Shown piece after piece: positions 5,657 to 5,916 of a stretch of DNA of 5,916 nucleotides (the first letter of the stretch is position 1; every line of letters begins with the position of its first letter). The notes beneath the pieces were generated by a model that saw nothing but the letters and a program-made list of their open reading frames with translations, searched no databases and was not told the DNA's origin. The stretch is taken from contig USOZ01000121.1 of the NCBI GenBank assembly GCA_900556525.1, positions 1 through 5,916 on the forward strand, given 5' to 3'. The stretch comes from an uncultured Oscillospiraceae bacterium (GTDB lineage: Bacteria; Bacillota; Clostridia; Oscillospirales; Ruminococcaceae). A program made the translations under genes and the position numbers.

Positions 5657-5916
5657 TACCCGACGGGGATTTTGCGTGCGGGGCTGCGAAGTACAGCAAA
5701 AGGGCGGCTTTCAATCCTTTTGCGCCATATCCCACTTTCGCTAACGCCGCCTTGGGGAAGCTGCGCTTAGCACAGCTTAGTGCGCCGATTAGCACGTCGC
5801 CGATTTGCAGAAGTGTGAAAGACGCGGCGTTTCGGCGGAGGTTTCGGGGAATGTGAAGATTGAGAAAGCCGCAGCGGCAGCCGATGAGGGGCGCTTTCGA
5901 ACTGCTCTTCTTTTCC
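5657..5916. repeat. Gene-free structured stretch, probable dispersed repeat
   Basis: No convincing gene is seen in these 260 bp. Open frames exist on both strands (plus 5650-5856; minus frames entering from the right edge and from GTG 5795), but they overlap one another, lack ribosome binding sites, are rich in Ala/Arg/Pro, and run into the tetR promoter. The DNA has RNA-like symmetry. GGCGGC at 5703-5708 pairs with GCCGCC at 5746-5751. A near-perfect 21-bp palindrome at 5758-5778 (AAGCTGCGC, TTA, GCACAGCTT) matches its reverse complement at 18 of 21 positions. The conceptual peptides (for example NPFAPYPTFANAALGKLRL) look familiar to me as spurious hypothetical proteins recurring in gut Clostridia genomes, which would fit a multi-copy intergenic repeat. 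That recollection is unverified. Confidence 0.4.

Noticed and set aside
5650..5856. A 68-residue plus-strand gene at the right end
   Set aside because: Its start lies within the tetR promoter, it has no ribosome binding site, and it overlaps the palindromes and the equally open minus-strand frames. It looks like a spurious frame in a repeat.

Overview
The window looks like a piece of a Gram-positive Clostridia-type genome, perhaps a gut Oscillospirales/Ruminococcaceae member. The reasons are roughly 50% GC, strong AGGAGG-like ribosome binding sites, short intergenic gaps, and a gene set typical of that group: an MMPL exporter with an xxxLxxG heptad-repeat partner, a CmpB-type membrane protein, DUF308, and a TetR with a DhaS-like N-terminus. 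The taxonomic call is inference only.

All intact genes are on the minus strand, so the cluster reads from right to left. At the right (5657-5916) is a non-coding stretch, probably a dispersed repeat. Next comes a good sigma-A promoter overlapped by a 26-bp dyad, then a TetR-family regulator (5035-5592, GTG start) closed by a textbook intrinsic terminator (4957-4991). A second promoter (4923-4951) then drives a DUF308 six-helix membrane protein (4299-4892). An 82-bp MITE-like inverted repeat (4210-4291) fills nearly the whole gap before a CmpB-like membrane protein (3577-4191). After that, with gaps of 17 and 19 bp, come an MMPL/RND transporter (1484-3559) and its secreted heptad-repeat partner (301-1464). 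The simplest reading is a self-regulated TetR beside an envelope export module in which the MMPL pump and the partner act together. No substrate can be named.

The most unusual feature is at the left end. The heptad-repeat partner runs normally to about codon 367 and then breaks at 358-366 into about 20 nonsense residues and a stop. Left of the break, on the PLUS strand, is an open frame (3 to about 359) whose product looks like the missing next segment of the same protein family. Two consecutive parts of one gene therefore face each other tail to tail. This is either a real intragenic inversion (an inverton-like event or a rearrangement) or an assembly/amplification chimera, and the window alone cannot decide. 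The left arm is also GC-rich (about 65% in 1-240).

Apart from this junction and the two repeat-like elements, the region is a coherent but ordinary membrane-export cluster. I see no CRISPR array, tRNA, rRNA, transposase or defence system.
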